A program made the translations under genes and the position numbers. A stretch of DNA of 64,000 nt from NCBI GenBank assembly GCA_050084985.1, contig JBITNC010000001.1, forward strand, positions 20,646,001-20,710,000. Direction: 5' to 3'. The DNA comes from Nageia nagi (lineage: Eukaryota > Pinophyta). The notes beneath the pieces were generated by a model. That model searched no databases, was not told the origin of the DNA, and saw only the letters and a program-made list of their open reading frames with translations. Positions 12,780 through 25,457 of the stretch are shown one piece after another (positions within the stretch are counted from its first letter, which is position 1; every line of letters begins with the position of its first letter).

Positions 12780-14040
12780 TTTGGTATTAAATATATAATT
12801 TTGTTACCTATGGGAAAATTATAGAATTTGGTTTCTCCAATCCCAACTAAAACACTATCAAAATCTTTCCAAATTTTGAATTTGGATCGAGTGGGAAGTT
12901 TAGAAATTTTCCATATCTAGTCAAAAAATTACCTAATTTATTTTAGAACTCTAATATCACATTGAGTTGCAAAATTAGAAATTACATATTTTACTATTAA
13001 AACTATGCTAAAATTTTCTCTAAAATTTGCACTTTTTCCCATCCATAGTTCACGATCCTTTTCCACATTGTAGCATTTCTCTATCAGGCCATTTTTGCCA
13101 TTTATTTTATCATCATGTATTGACCTTCAAGATGGAATTAGCTACCTATTATGACATAACTAAACCTTCCATCCTAAGGGATTCATTAGGTTCTAGTCCT
13201 AGTGAGTACCATCATTCAAGCCTAATTTGATTTACTTTTATTATTTTTTCCTATCATTGATTTTCTTAAGAGTTTGAAAAGGAAAATTATTGTCTAAAAA
13301 ATGTTTTAAGTTCAAAATCAAGTCTTATCGAGTAACACTCTCTTTCATTAGGTAAGAGAAAAGCTTATTGGATAAGGATTACCTTCATTTAATAAGCTCC
13401 CTTATCATTGGATAGGCCCTGGTGTTATTACTTTTATTCAATCAGGTAAGACTTAGCATGGTTAGGTAAGTAAGTAACCTATTAGGAAAGAATGCATATT
13501 ATCTAATAAGGTCACTTACTATTAGGTATGATGATGTTGGTCAAATAGTTATTTTCTTAGTTGGATAACTCTTTTATTGTTTGAATAGTTCTTTATTTTA
13601 TCAGGCAAGGTATGTTCTCATCAAAGGAAGGATATGACTATTGAATAATATTGGTTTTCCTAAATAAATTTAATCAAAATTGAATAAGGCTTTTAATTGG
13701 GGAAATAAATGGTCATTTTGAAAAATGATACCCTTGTCACATCATTTGAAGAACTACACATTGGGTAAATATTTAATACATTAGGTAAACCATCAAGTGA
13801 TCTAATAAAGGAATCTTGAATTATGTGAAGGTTTACTAAGTGTCTCTCAATATTAGGGCCTCATTGAAAGCTATTTCATGAACCCTAGAAGCTAGAAGAA
13901 TTGTGTTACTATGATATCGATTATGTTTGAATGTATCTGTTTGAATCAAAAAACTATGGTAGAAATTCTAGAGGTAGTAATCTCAAATAATGCATTTGAA
14001 TATGAATGTAAGTATAGATCATTGGGATCTAGAGGAATTT
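12780..14040. other. Leader-like AT-rich region with repeated ttaggtaag words
   Basis: No coding domain is visible. Between about 13325 and 13620 the words attaggtaag, ggataagg and caggtaag recur irregularly, roughly ten times. A 67-codon open frame at 13027-13230 has no recognisable content. Confidence 0.4.
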
Positions 14041-15720
14041 CTCATAGGAGAATTATTAATAATACAAACCAAGGGTTAACCAAATAAAAAGGATTATGGT
14101 TCTTTCTAGAAGTAGATAGTAGATATAGAGGCCTTACATATCCTCTAGAATATGAACCAAGAATGATATGGAAATTGTTTAACAAAGCAAAGGAAGGTGC
14201 ACAAATATGGGTCACTTATTTGAATCAATGGAATTCCAATTTAGGAAAGGTATTCTATCTTCGAGTTTACTTTTTGAGTGACCTCATGACTTGGCTAATT
14301 AAAAGATATGATCCTAGAAAGCAAAATTTTATGAATTGTAGAGGTCATACCATCTTTGAGTTAAGATAACATAGGATCAAGAAAGCATTCAATCTATAAA
14401 TAAATGGTAAGCTCTTTGACTTATCAACATTTCAAAGATACTGCTTTTTGTGGAAGATTATAAAACTCATGCTATGTTTCAAGATGAAATTCCTTTGTAT
14501 GGAAAAGATTTATTTATCATAAGTTTATTTTCATTTAAGTACTAGGCCATATTCTATGCAAAACTAATTAGCTATATATTAGGGTACATAAATCATTTCT
14601 TTGTTCATAGGGAGGTGTTTTTCCCTATGGTCAAAATTGTTTTTCCCTATAGGCTAACTATCTTTCCAATAGAATGCATAATGAGTTAGTACAATTGAAA
14701 AGAGACTATGAGATGAAAAAGGACTTGTATTTCTTTGGTTATTATATTTTAATTCATATTATTATTTCATATATTGAAGGTAGTTTAGTTAAGGAGCTTA
14801 ATCCTAGTGTTTCATTTCAAAATGTGGAAGATATATTACCCAAAATTTATCAGGGAATAGGTAGTTACTAATGGTTTTTTGAGGTCTTTTTGAAGAAAAT
14901 ATATAGCAATTTGACCAAAAATATTCCCATAAAATCTAATTATTTTATTAACTTCTTAGATAAATTCAAAGTAGGGGATTTGATAATCCTTTAATTAGGA
15001 ATAGTGACAAGAATGTTGGAGGGAAATTACAACCAAAGGCATTGCCTAATTTATGCCCAAATTATATCTTGTATGAAGAAGCTATTAAATAACTTGATGA
15101 AGATTTTAAAGAGGTTCCTCTTAGATCATTTGATCCTCATAATAAATTTTCCAAAATTTGGACAAAACTAAATAGTTTCAAAGTTTCTTATGAAGCTAAT
15201 GAATTTGAGGATGAATTGATTCAAGCTTTAAAGAAAAGGAAACCTTTATATCCTATTTGGGAAAAGTTTTTTTTTATAGAGGTTACTTTTAGTTGTCTTT
15301 AGTTGGATATATTTTAGAATAATTGAATAAAATTAGAGAGGGTACCATTGATACTATGTAACCTAGAATGGAAATCACAAATTGTAATCAGGGAAATGAT
15401 AATTCATTAGAAGCTATGTTGGTGAAAGCACCTAAGAAAATATTGATTCATTATCATCATCATATTATGAAGATAGATAAAAAGGTTGAAGAAGAGCAAA
15501 ATAATTCAAAACCTTTATCATTATTTCTTCCTCACGAACTTATTCCTTAATTGATCATACTATTTTAAAGAAATCCTGTACAAGAAGAAGTGTTAAAGAG
15601 GTTGAGAATGAGTGGGAATCTATTGAAAAAAGCATAAATTCTATCGAAAGGTATATTTTTTCAAGGTAAAAACTTTTCTATGGACCTCCTCTCTATTAGG
15701 AAATACTATACATAAGGCTT
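14041..15720 (+). pseudogene. Possible gag/protease-side remnant of a Ty3 element
   Basis: Short open blocks at 14163-14369, 14674-14871 and 15368-15550 share a strand and lie upstream of a plus-strand Ty3 RNase H-integrase remnant (16080 on). That is where gag and protease would be. I recognise no zinc knuckle, capsid core or protease triad, so the call rests on position, strand and the absence of other content. Confidence 0.3.
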
Positions 15721-16079
15721 TGTTATTCTTTTTGTATATATAATTTACATATAGAACCTTGAAGAATGTTAACAGGAGAGAATTTTATAATATAAATTGA
15801 TTAACTCTAATAAGTAGTTAATGATTGAATGCTACTTGTTAGATACTCCATATATTTTATACAAAAGGACATGACTACAAAAAACATTGAATGAGCTAAA
15901 TAAGAGGAGAACCCATGAAGAGAGAGTGTGTGAGAGCTGAGTGTAAAATAACAACATCATTGTAACTAACTTATATTGATTGATATTCATAAAAGGCTCA
16001 ACCCCCTATTTATTGTGACTAAATTACATGTCTTTCCTTTGTGTTCCTCCTTTCCATTTAGTCATCGATTCTTGGTTGT

Positions 16080-17200
16080 ATATAAAAATAGTAAAAGAAG
16101 TAAGAATGTTCTTAGGATTGATAGGTTATTACAAAAATTTTATCAAAAACTACATAGCTTTAGATGCCCCTATTGATGAGTTAACTAAAAAAAGTTAATT
16201 ATTCTATTAGTCACAACAATGCTAAAAAAAATTTGATCTATTGAAACTTAAGTTATATAAAGCCCCAATACTAATATTTCCTTATTGTACTAAGGAATTT
16301 TACATACATGTAGATGTGAGTATTCAAGAAATCAAGCCCATATTGGCATAGCCCAATGAATGTAATATTGACCATCCTATTTACTTTTCCAGTTGTAAAA
16401 TGGTATATGTGGATAAAAATTATATGATCACCAAACAAGAAGAATTAACCATGGTATAGACTCTTCAAAAATTAATTCATTATTTATTAGTAACAACATT
16501 TATTTTTTTCATAGATCATGAGACTCTAAGATACCTTCTCAATAAACCAGTCATTTAAGGAAGGATATATCTATGGCTATTCCTATTTCAAGAATTCACA
16601 TTTAAATTCATTGTTAAACCAAATAACTTAAATGTGGTACCTGATTTGTTATGAAAAATTGATAATGATTAAACCTCTAAAATTGATGATGAATTACTAG
16701 GAGCTCATTTATTTTGAGTCAAAGTATTCCTAGATGATCTAGAGGAAATAGCAACCTTTTTAACATTAGGATAATTACCCAATGGGTTTTCTTAAAAGGA
16801 GCAAAGAAAACTACTCATCAAAGTAATATTATACATCCTTAAATTGGGAGAACTCAATCAAATTGATATGGATGAAGTAATTTGATGCATATCCCTCCCA
16901 CATGAATGTGATGATATTCTTAGGAAAGCACATGATGTCATAGATGGTGATCATTTCAGTGGAGATCTAATAAGTACAAAAGTATTACAAGTCATGTTAT
17001 GGTGGCCCACCCTCCATTGTGATGCCCACTTTTATACCAAGAGTTATGCTATCTACCAAATAATTGATCATACATCCACTTGAGATAAACTCCCACTTCA
17101 ACCAATATTAACCTTACAACCATTTCAAAAGTGGATGATTGATTTTTTTGATCCTATATCACTTCAAAACTAAGTGAATTTCTCACACTAAGTATGTAGG
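16080..17200 (+). pseudogene. Ty3/gypsy RNase H-integrase remnant
   Basis: The RT thumb/connection reads VRMFLGLIGYYKNFIKNY at about 16104. RNase H follows with FDLLKLKLYKAPIL (near 16230), FFIDHETLRYLLNKP (near 16510) and a distal block FKFIVKPNNLNVVPDLL. The integrase zinc region is VIDGDHFSGDLIS near 16940, then MLWWPTLHCDAHFY and the core entry FQKWMIDFF near 17130. Stops interrupt the frame. The RT catalytic core is missing to the left, and the core catalytic residues after 17200 are lost where a LINE fragment of opposite strand begins. The lineage is not chromodomain-type as far as visible. Confidence 0.78.
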
Positions 17201-17379
17201 AGGATAATGGTTCAAATAATAGCATCATTATACCAATAAATCCAACTAAAGTCACTTGTAAGATGAGGAAAAAGGTTCAAAATTCTATGAATATGGTAAT
17301 TCATGGAATAATGATGGAGGAAAAAGGTATTTAAAACAACTAAGACTTGAAATGCCTTTACAAAAGGTAATTCCTTAGA

Positions 17380-18138
17380 ATAGTAAACATGATAAGAGCA
17401 TTATCAGAAGTAGTAGTGGTAGGTATGGTTTCAAAAATGGGGAAATATGCATGCTTCCTATTAAAGAAAAAGTTTGTATGGCCAAAAAGCATAGCCCAGC
17501 TAAGTTATTTAATAATACATACATGGCTAGCTTGAAAATTTTACCATGTATACCAAACATTCTCAAGGAATTCTCTTAAGAAAAAATAAGCATTAGGATC
17601 TAACATATTAAGCTTATTTCTTATAAAATACCAAACTTCACATTCTCCCATAGCCCACTACATGGTATGGTAACCCACCTTGTCAAATAGTTTTTCAATC
17701 ATATTGAAATCTTTGTACATGACCCATACTATAAGAGGAAGTGAAAAAGCATACCACTTCTAAAGGTTGCATCAATCATGGGTATTGTTGGTGACATAAA
17801 TGTTGATAATTCCAAATTACATTCCATCAATTTTGAGCAATATCCAAATAACTTAATTGATAGTGTCCATGCCCCAAGCAACCAAATGATCCTTCCATTA
17901 GTATTCTAAGAGAATGATAAATCCCCATAGCCAAGGGTATGATTGGTGGTAAAAAAAAGGCACCCTAGCCATAGAAAGGGACAAGTACATTATAGAATAA
18001 AATCAAAAATCTTGATCTCTTGCAAATATATAGCATCATGAATCCTATAATATCTAGAACATATAGCAATTTCATCTCAAATCAAATATTTTTGGACTAG
18101 ATTCATCTATCCTCTAACATTCTAAGAGAGGGAAATCA
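17380..18138 (-). pseudogene. LINE ORF2 N-terminus (AP endonuclease domain)
   Basis: The minus strand opens at 18138 with MISLS followed, after a mutated Trp codon, by NVRG, the hallmark start of plant L1-type ORF2. Then come LQEIKIFDFIL (the catalytic Glu block, QE-K), GIINIYVTNNTHD, WVMYKDFNMIEKLFDK (family motif GDFN, here with G changed to K) and a late WYTW block. This nuclease would nick target DNA for reverse transcription. The RT part is absent: the sequence meets the opposite-strand Ty3 remnant near 17.25-17.35 kb. Many stops make it a dead copy. Confidence 0.78.
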
Positions 18139-18299
18139 TGGTACATGATCAAGGTGCATCAAACCCTTGATATCCTTTACATCATCGATGGTTATGAGAG
18201 ATTCATAAGAATTACTAAAGAGAGACTCATGATTGAAGATTCTAAATTCCATCTACCTCCTCTTATTAGGATGTCCCATGGGTTCATCTTAAGGAGGGC

Positions 18300-19130
18300 T
18301 ATGGGACTATCAACCATTAAGAGGAAAATATTCAGGCTCTAGAGAGTCTTGTGAATAAGAGATAATTGTATGCATAAGGGGTAGTTGAAAAGATGCAAAA
18401 ACCACTAAAGAGATAACACTCTTTGTAAAAGAAGTCACTATTGATGGAATACTACCATTAACAAGAGACATAATAGCCATGAAAGAGATGGTGATAATAG
18501 AGCTAGTTAGAAACTTAATAGAAGTTGCATCCATGGTTGCATTTGGGGAGTTAGAGCTACTAGGAACATTAGCAAATGGGGTCTATTTCATATACTTTTC
18601 TTTTTTATGAACAACCTTCCACTCATCTTATTTGGCTTTTGGAGAAGGAGCAGTATGAGAGGGTGTTGAAGTAGCCTCTTTGGTTTTTTTCTCTAACATA
18701 AGAGGGTAATCCTTTATCATATAAGAATTAGATTAGTAGAATATGTATTTTGCAAGTTAATATAAATAACCCACTATTGAAAGCAATGGTCATTGAATTA
18801 AACATTGATGTATTGCTTAAGATCCTTGAAAAGGTCAACCTTAACACAAAACTACTTTTTAGGGTGAGAAGCATAGAATATGTCCATTTTGAAATAGATA
18901 AATTCCCCTATAAGAGCACATAATTGCTAGTGATATGATTAGAGAGGCAAGGAAATACCAAGTAATTAAACCCAAATCAAAACACTTAGAGAGACCTGAT
19001 TGGTGATAGGGAAACTCTTGGTACATGTTTGGAAAACTAAGAGGAAACCATGATAGACTAGGTTCCATGGATAAGAATTGCTTGAGCCTAAGAGAGATCA
19101 ACAAAATAGAATAAAAAAAAAACATTTAGT
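18300..19130 (-). pseudogene. LINE ORF1-like remnant
   Basis: It lies directly upstream of the ORF2 endonuclease on the same strand. Near 18880-19000 the minus strand reads VLIWV, then after mutated codons GISLPL and ALIGEFIYFKMD. This fits the 'pV-WVRL..LP..yW....l..IG..lG' region of plant LINE ORF1 proteins (DUF4283 type, RNA binding). I see no zinc knuckle. The call depends on position as much as on this motif. Confidence 0.5.
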
Positions 19131-19149
19131 TAGATTCTGAATTACATCA

Positions 19150-21530
19150 ACCTTGACCGCATACCAAGTTTGTTGTATCTAAGTACAAATGATGGAATAC
19201 CTAGGGATGCAACTCATAAAATAGAAAACTAAAGTATTATTCTCAAGATAAGAACAAGTACTATTAAATTCATTCCAACATTCTAAAATATTAGCTCATG
19301 GTAGACCTTGGGGATGAATTTCTAGGGTTTCTTATTCATTCTAGGTACCATTGATTCCTCCATAACCTTTAACAAAATTTGAATCTCCAAAGTGAGTTTA
19401 GGCCATTAAATAATAGACTATCTACTAAATAGAAAAAGTATAGTTAAATTCAATCAAAAAATTCCAAGTACTACTTCCCATAGTGTCTCCCAATGGAGTT
19501 ACGGTATAAGGATACAAACAAATCCTAGTGCATGTATAATAGATCAAAGCACTACCATAGTAAACCCTAAGTGCATTTCATGTTTATGCAATGAATCTAA
19601 CTTTCCATTCTTTATGTTTTAGTAATATGTAAAAAAATAACTATTATTTTGTTATAAATATTAAAATTTTGAAAACATGTATCCTATGAGAAAATTATAT
19701 AATACCTATATTTCCAAAGAAAATAATTAATTCCCATATGAAATAAATGCTAAAATTCTATGTGTCCTAGGTAAGGGAAGGAGATACCCCAAAAGAATTT
19801 ATTTTCATGAAAGTCATTGAATTTTTTGAGGTGAAAATAATAAAAAATATCCTCCTCTATTTATTTTTGGCATAAAGAAAAAAAGGTATAGTATATCTTC
19901 AAGTAGATAATAATGTCAACAACTCAGGTTGGGGACTCTACATTATTTAAGGTAGGTGATAATAGGTAAACATGAAAGAGGATACAATGTGCTAGACCAA
20001 AAATGACCTTCAAAGGTAGTTGTAAACCCTTTCTAAATCTCTATACCTACAATTAATCATCTACTATGTAAGCTTGTATTGTTAAAAATTTATTTTTCAT
20101 GGTTGTAGTTAATATACATTGGCTTATTTTACCATAAAACCATGTTTAAGGATCTAATTATGTGGTTATAACTTACCCCCTAAATATATGGTGGTAGTTC
20201 CAAAATACCAACTTAGGAAGTATAAGGGATGGTTTTAAATTGTTACTATAGTATTTAAGTGGATGCTTTAAAATCCTTGTATAGTTTAATGGGGTAATTT
20301 AAAAGTGCCTCCTCATAATTAATTTAGAAAAATATGCATATTTTTGAATAATATTCCAACATTCTAAAATACAATAAAATGTATCTCCAAATTACATCAT
20401 TCTCTTTTACCTTAGGTTCTTGAGCTCAATCATAGTGCTAGCCATAGGTTCTTTAAGGATGGCCCAAATATGAAATAATTTAAATACACCATATTGATCT
20501 AAGTGCACCATATGATATGAAACCTCATGAAATGATAAATATGTTATTTGAAATCCAAAAATATTCCATGTAACAAAAACTAGTCCAAAAAGGTAAGTTG
20601 GAAAAAACATGCTTGAAATACTGAGATAAATATATAAAAAACATATGGTTCACATGTGAATCCCATTTTGTATAAGAATATTTTTAAAAATAAATTATAA
20701 TATGTCCTAGTATTATAGAGCATAGTTGAATCATTTGAGCATAGTTGAATCATTTTAGCATAATTAAAATTGTAGAGAATATTTGAATCTTACTATGCTT
20801 ATCTTTTTGTTCATGATATTGTGGCAATAAACCTATCAAGAATAAATAAATTGTCCTTTTCATGCTTATACAATTAGACCATCATTTAACAAAAGAATAT
20901 GCTTGATATCATAATTTGGAATTTCATATACTAGCATTATAAAAATTATACACTTGCAAAAAATGAAGCATAAAATATCTCTCAAAATAAGGCCCTAAAA
21001 TAGGCTTGGATAAGGAAAGCAATTATCCAACCCTAAAAAAATTGAATAGTGAAAAACCAATCCAAAAGTGATAAGTTGGTCTCATCCACCATATGCTCAT
21101 ACATGATGTAACTATATCATATGATATGAAATTATCTATATATACTATATGATATAAAAACTTAATATAAATTGATCTAAGTTTTTTTAAAACCTCATAA
21201 AATAAATATGTTATTTGAAATCTGCAACAAATATAGACCTTCCACTGAAAGATCTAAACAAACCATGTGATATAAAATGATTTAAATAAAGATAAAAAAT
21301 TATTATCTATGTCTACCACATGATCTAAAATTAAATCCCAACTTTTGTTTTTCATTATATTCATTGATTATGGAAATAAATAAGGAACAAATAATACATA
21401 GTAGTATTACCAATAACCAATGTATACAAACATGTTAAAAAGTTAATGGATATAATTTAATTATTTAAATACCAATTCAAATGTATACATACTAATAAAT
21501 AATAAAAAATCTATATTAAGCTTCTAACTG
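19150..21530. other. Unassigned AT-rich DNA, possibly 3' end of the CACTA element
   Basis: No coding domain is recognised. The words catatgatatgaaa and aaatatgttatttgaaatc recur (about 20508-20560 and 21115-21235). Since this region is downstream of the CACTA transposase frame, they could be subterminal repeats. I found no convincing CACTA terminus: cactaccatagtaaac near 19548 is only suggestive. Confidence 0.3.
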
Positions 21531-21539
21531 AGCTACAAT

Positions 21540-23390
21540 ATCATACTTCCAAATATGTACCCTCAATACCCCCATGAACATATAGAATGTTACCATCATT
21601 TGCATTATCATCTTGTGCAACTTTAGGTTCAACAAAATTTGTTGCTTCAAATATTTCATCCTCATATACTTCAATGTATTTTATCCCTCTTGTAGGTGAT
21701 ATAAGATCTATATACCAATTGGTTTCAATTGAATCTTATAATTAAAACTTGTATTTGGATTGCAATGCTAGAATACATGGATCATCTTCTCATCTATTCC
21801 CACATTGTAATCTATTAATATTTATGATTACGAAGCCCATATCATTATTTTTACATCCACTCTTCTTATAAACTATATTCAACTAATAACAATTGAACCA
21901 TGGGCATTGAAACTAATAATAATTTAATAAAATTATATCCCTAATAAAATCATAGTATATTATTAATATTATTTCTAGCACCAAGTTTATGTTATTTATG
22001 CTTTATCTACACCTAACAATTGCATCAACATACACTCTTATGTTCAGTTGTTCTTTGTTCATCTAGATGCATTTAGTATTAAATCTATAATTATTGATAA
22101 AATAGCTAAAAATTTTGGTTCTAGATTTATTTTAGCCACATTCAAACCATTATATTATGTTAGAGTCATTTTAATTATCTTGCTTTCCATCTCCCTAAAA
22201 TTGAAATAAAGAATAATAGTTTGATGATTATAGAGCATTACATGGTGATAACTATGTAAAGACTTTCCTAGTGGATTTTGGTCTCCTGTAGATAAACTAT
22301 AGTTTCTTATTCTTTATTACTCCCAAAAATATTATGATTAATTTCTTCTATACCTCTCATGTAGTTTGTACACAAAAATTAATTCCTAAATGAGATAAAA
22401 TTCTATGATACAACCTTTGAGCCTAGCTTGATTCTTTAGATAGCCCTTATAAATCATCATTATAATGTGAAAGAAAATAAACATTTTTTATTTGATGAGG
22501 CACTATACAAATGTTTAAAAAATTATGGGTATTGAAACTAATAAACACAAACAAACCTCTCAAAACTATACATCAATCCATATTATATAGGTACATAAAG
22601 ATGTACCTCCTACACCAAGTGAAATATTTAGTATACTAGGATATCAAAAAATCAAGGGGGGAGTAATGTTTTATAAAACATAAAATAACCATGACATTTT
22701 CCTCTAATTTCTCTATTTTTTTCTAATCCATAATTTTAGCACATATATCATTATAGAACATGTGTAACTTACAAATGATTTTTTACACTGGCTTGTCAAG
22801 AACTTTTCGTAGACCTACAAGAATTAGATAATGCATGATAGCATGATAGTCCTATGATTTTATACCAAGGATATTAGGTTCTTTCACATGAACATATTTT
22901 TTAATATTATAACTATATCCATTAGGTTCTTTTAGATTGTAAAATGTTTGATAGACCATTTATTTCTTAGCCTTCAATAAATTATAGGGTCCTACTATAA
23001 GATATATATTTTTGTTTTTATTTTTGATCATAATGGTTTCTTGATATTCATAATTATTAAATCCTCATGATATTTTTTACCATCCTTTAACTTTATCTTA
23101 ATACCTAACAATATCCCTAGGAGGATTTCATTGATATTTTTCTATACATGTATCACATCCAAGTTGTGATGAATTAAAAGATGTTGTTCAAAGATAAAAA
23201 ACATCAAACTAAAATTAATCAATATGGAAAGATATAATAATAAATTAATACATACATGAAATTGTGTATCATACCTCTTAATATGATAGTTCAAAAAATT
23301 GTAGTCTATCTTAAAATCAACTTTAATTTCATCCAAGTTCAAGTACCATTGTTGTGTGCTTTCTCTTAGAACTTTATTGGCCAATAATGA
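21540..23390 (-). pseudogene. CACTA (En/Spm) transposase, C-terminal half
   Basis: Near 23165 the minus strand reads HNLDVIHV, then ILLGILLGIKIKLKDGKKY, the end of the TNP2/Transposase_21 family. A DUF4218-like part follows (DYHAIMHYLILVGLRKVLDK near 22840; LEENVMVILC; LMYSFERF near 22570, corresponding to the family's RWMYPFER). A DUF4216-like part ends it (LQCGNR, EDDPCILALQSKYKF near 21760; EVYEDEIFEATNF). This enzyme cuts and pastes elements with CACTA ends. The catalytic N-terminal half is not recognisable; a Copia 3' LTR begins about 100 bp beyond. Many stops are present. Confidence 0.8.
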
Positions 23391-23479
23391 ATATTGTTCC
23401 TTATTATGGATATAAATTTAATGATTTTATCATAATATATCATACCATTCTTTCCCTTTTAATACTTCTCTAATACTTA

Positions 23480-24052
23480 CATGTGTTCCATAGAATCCTA
23501 AGTGAGGGAACTAAGCCTAAGTGACTAAATTCCTCTTCTACCAAGATCTCATGAAACCTCTCTAAAACATCATCATAATAGCATAAACAAGATATCCAAT
23601 ATCAGAATGTTCACACAAATATAAATTAGTTCCTTTGTTGAACAAGGAAATAAATCTACTAATCTAAGATTTTATTCTCAAAGAGCACTTTCTTACAATT
23701 CTTTCTCACTTCTCCTACAACATAGACAAGAGCATAAATTTGCTACAAACTTGAGTAAGTAATCTCAAGGAGAGGAACCTCTATTTATAGGCTAAAATCC
23801 TTCCTTGTATCAACCTTTTAACCATTGTACAATTTCATTGCATACACCACCCCTTTACCCAAGGGGCATACCCATGAGATGGAGTATATGACAAGTTACA
23901 TTATTTTATTCACAAATACTTGAAAGGTATCTAGGGATATGTTTAGTGAATTTACATTATCATATTCACCAAATATTTAAGGTATCTATGGATAAATTTA
24001 AGTATTAAGTTAATTACATTAAAGAACTTATAATAATGCATTATGCATTCCA
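23480..24052 (-). repeat. 3' LTR of the split Copia element
   Basis: The minus strand starts TGTTGGAATGC at 24052, directly after a purine tract. A TATAAATAG box lies at 23781-23789 (minus), followed by a transcript-start-like region. The distal (left) end is uncertain and placed near 23480. Confidence 0.6.
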
Positions 24053-24800
24053 ACATGCTCCCTTAATGCAATATTAGGTTAGAGAGATTAAGAGGGAGTT
24101 CTTCTCCATAGAGATACAATTGAAGATGTGAATATTTACATATTTGAGAAATAAGCAATATCTTATATTGAGACTCATTACTTTACCATTTGAAAAATGG
24201 TTTATAATACAATCATTAACATACTAGTTTCAATGTACAAAGTAGTCATTCAAGAACAAGTACTTGACATGATGAGCCTCCATGAGCCTACCCACTTGAA
24301 GTAGGTAACTTGCACTTTCAAGAATAAACATGTAAGATACAAGCATCTCATAAATAATATTAGTCAAATGCATCATATAAATATTCATATCAACATAAGA
24401 CAAATGAATCAAGTAATACCAATTAGAAATTGATTAATTATGCACTATAATTCATCACAAAAATGCCAAGCCAATACTCATAAGCAATTCTTGTATAAAA
24501 ATATGTTGATCAACATTAAAAAATAAAGCATAAGCACATATGATTTCCTCAAAAATGGATAACCAAGTAGTGCTAAAATGCATACACTAGTTCTTCATAT
24601 ATGGATAACTGAAATAATGCTAGTAGAATCTATAATATACTTAAAAATGTATAACTAGTTCCTCATATAAAGCAAACTAACCATGAAGGCATGTACAAAA
24701 ATATAAACATTGTATAGCCAAAAAATCTTCCTATGGATAAAGTTGTCATCAAAATATGAATTCAATAAGAATTCAACCTTTACACCCCCTTGAGTGTAAA
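24053..24800 (-). other. 3' untranslated part and polypurine tract of Copia
   Basis: The minus strand reads attaagggagca immediately before the LTR start, a typical polypurine tract for second-strand priming. The 700 bp between it and the end of pol has no domain. Open frames here are chance. Confidence 0.55.
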
Positions 24801-25457
24801 TTCACCAACCTAATAGATTCCTTAAGAGTACAAAATTAAGCTTCAGGAAGTGGCTTGGGGAACAAATTAGCAGAGTTTAAGACTCATGGAAAATACTATA
24901 ATTCTAGGATACCATTCATAACCTTCTCCTTGATAAAATAAGATTATATTGAAACATGTTTTATACTCAGATGAAAAATAAGGTTCTTTTCCAAAGAAAT
25001 AATCAACTAATTATTTAAAGAAATTTGAGATAGGTGAGCTTGTTCATACCTAATTTCTTTTAGAAGATGCCTCAACCAAATAGCTTCTTGGAGAATGACT
25101 AACATGCATTTATATTTAATCTATATGGTGTTGAGAGCATTAGTAGGCTACTTCTTAGAAGTCCAAGAGATAGAACTTGAACCAATTCTAAACATATAAG
25201 TAGAGGTTGATTTCCAATCAACTTTATATCCTCTATAGTTAGAATTTGAGTACCCTAAGAGAATAAACATGGGAAACTTGGAATATTTAAGAACAAGATC
25301 CTTCATTATTACAACATACCTCAAGATTTTATTAACAACATTGAGGTGCTCAACATATAGTTTTTGCATAAACCATGCCATAAGATTTACTACAAAGGTA
25401 ATTTTTGGTGTAGAGATAGTCAAATAAAAAACATTACCTATTAACTACATGTAAGAT
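24800..25457 (-). pseudogene. Copia RNase H (C-terminal end of pol)
   Basis: This is the best-preserved coding stretch among the repeats. The open frame at 25148-25423 contains ITFVVNLMAWFMQKLYVEHL, LRYVVIMKDLVLKYSK, LLGYSNSNYRGYKVDWKSTS and GSSSISWTSKK. After a small frame change come QEAIWLRHLLKEI, IKHVSI, VMNGILEL and LHSRG. These are the copia RNase H blocks in order. The active-site region GYSDSD is GYSNSN here, so the catalytic Asp is changed. It breaks at 25457, where the Ty3 element starts, just at the residues (DQSYM) that precede the domain. Confidence 0.85.

Noticed and set aside
14041-17200. Endogenous pararetrovirus
   Set aside because: The RNase H and integrase zinc and core motifs are of Ty3 type; pararetroviruses lack integrase.
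19548-19575. CACTA terminal inverted repeat (cactaccatagtaaac)
   Set aside because: No matching inverted copy or 3-bp target duplication was found; a CACTA pentamer is expected by chance.
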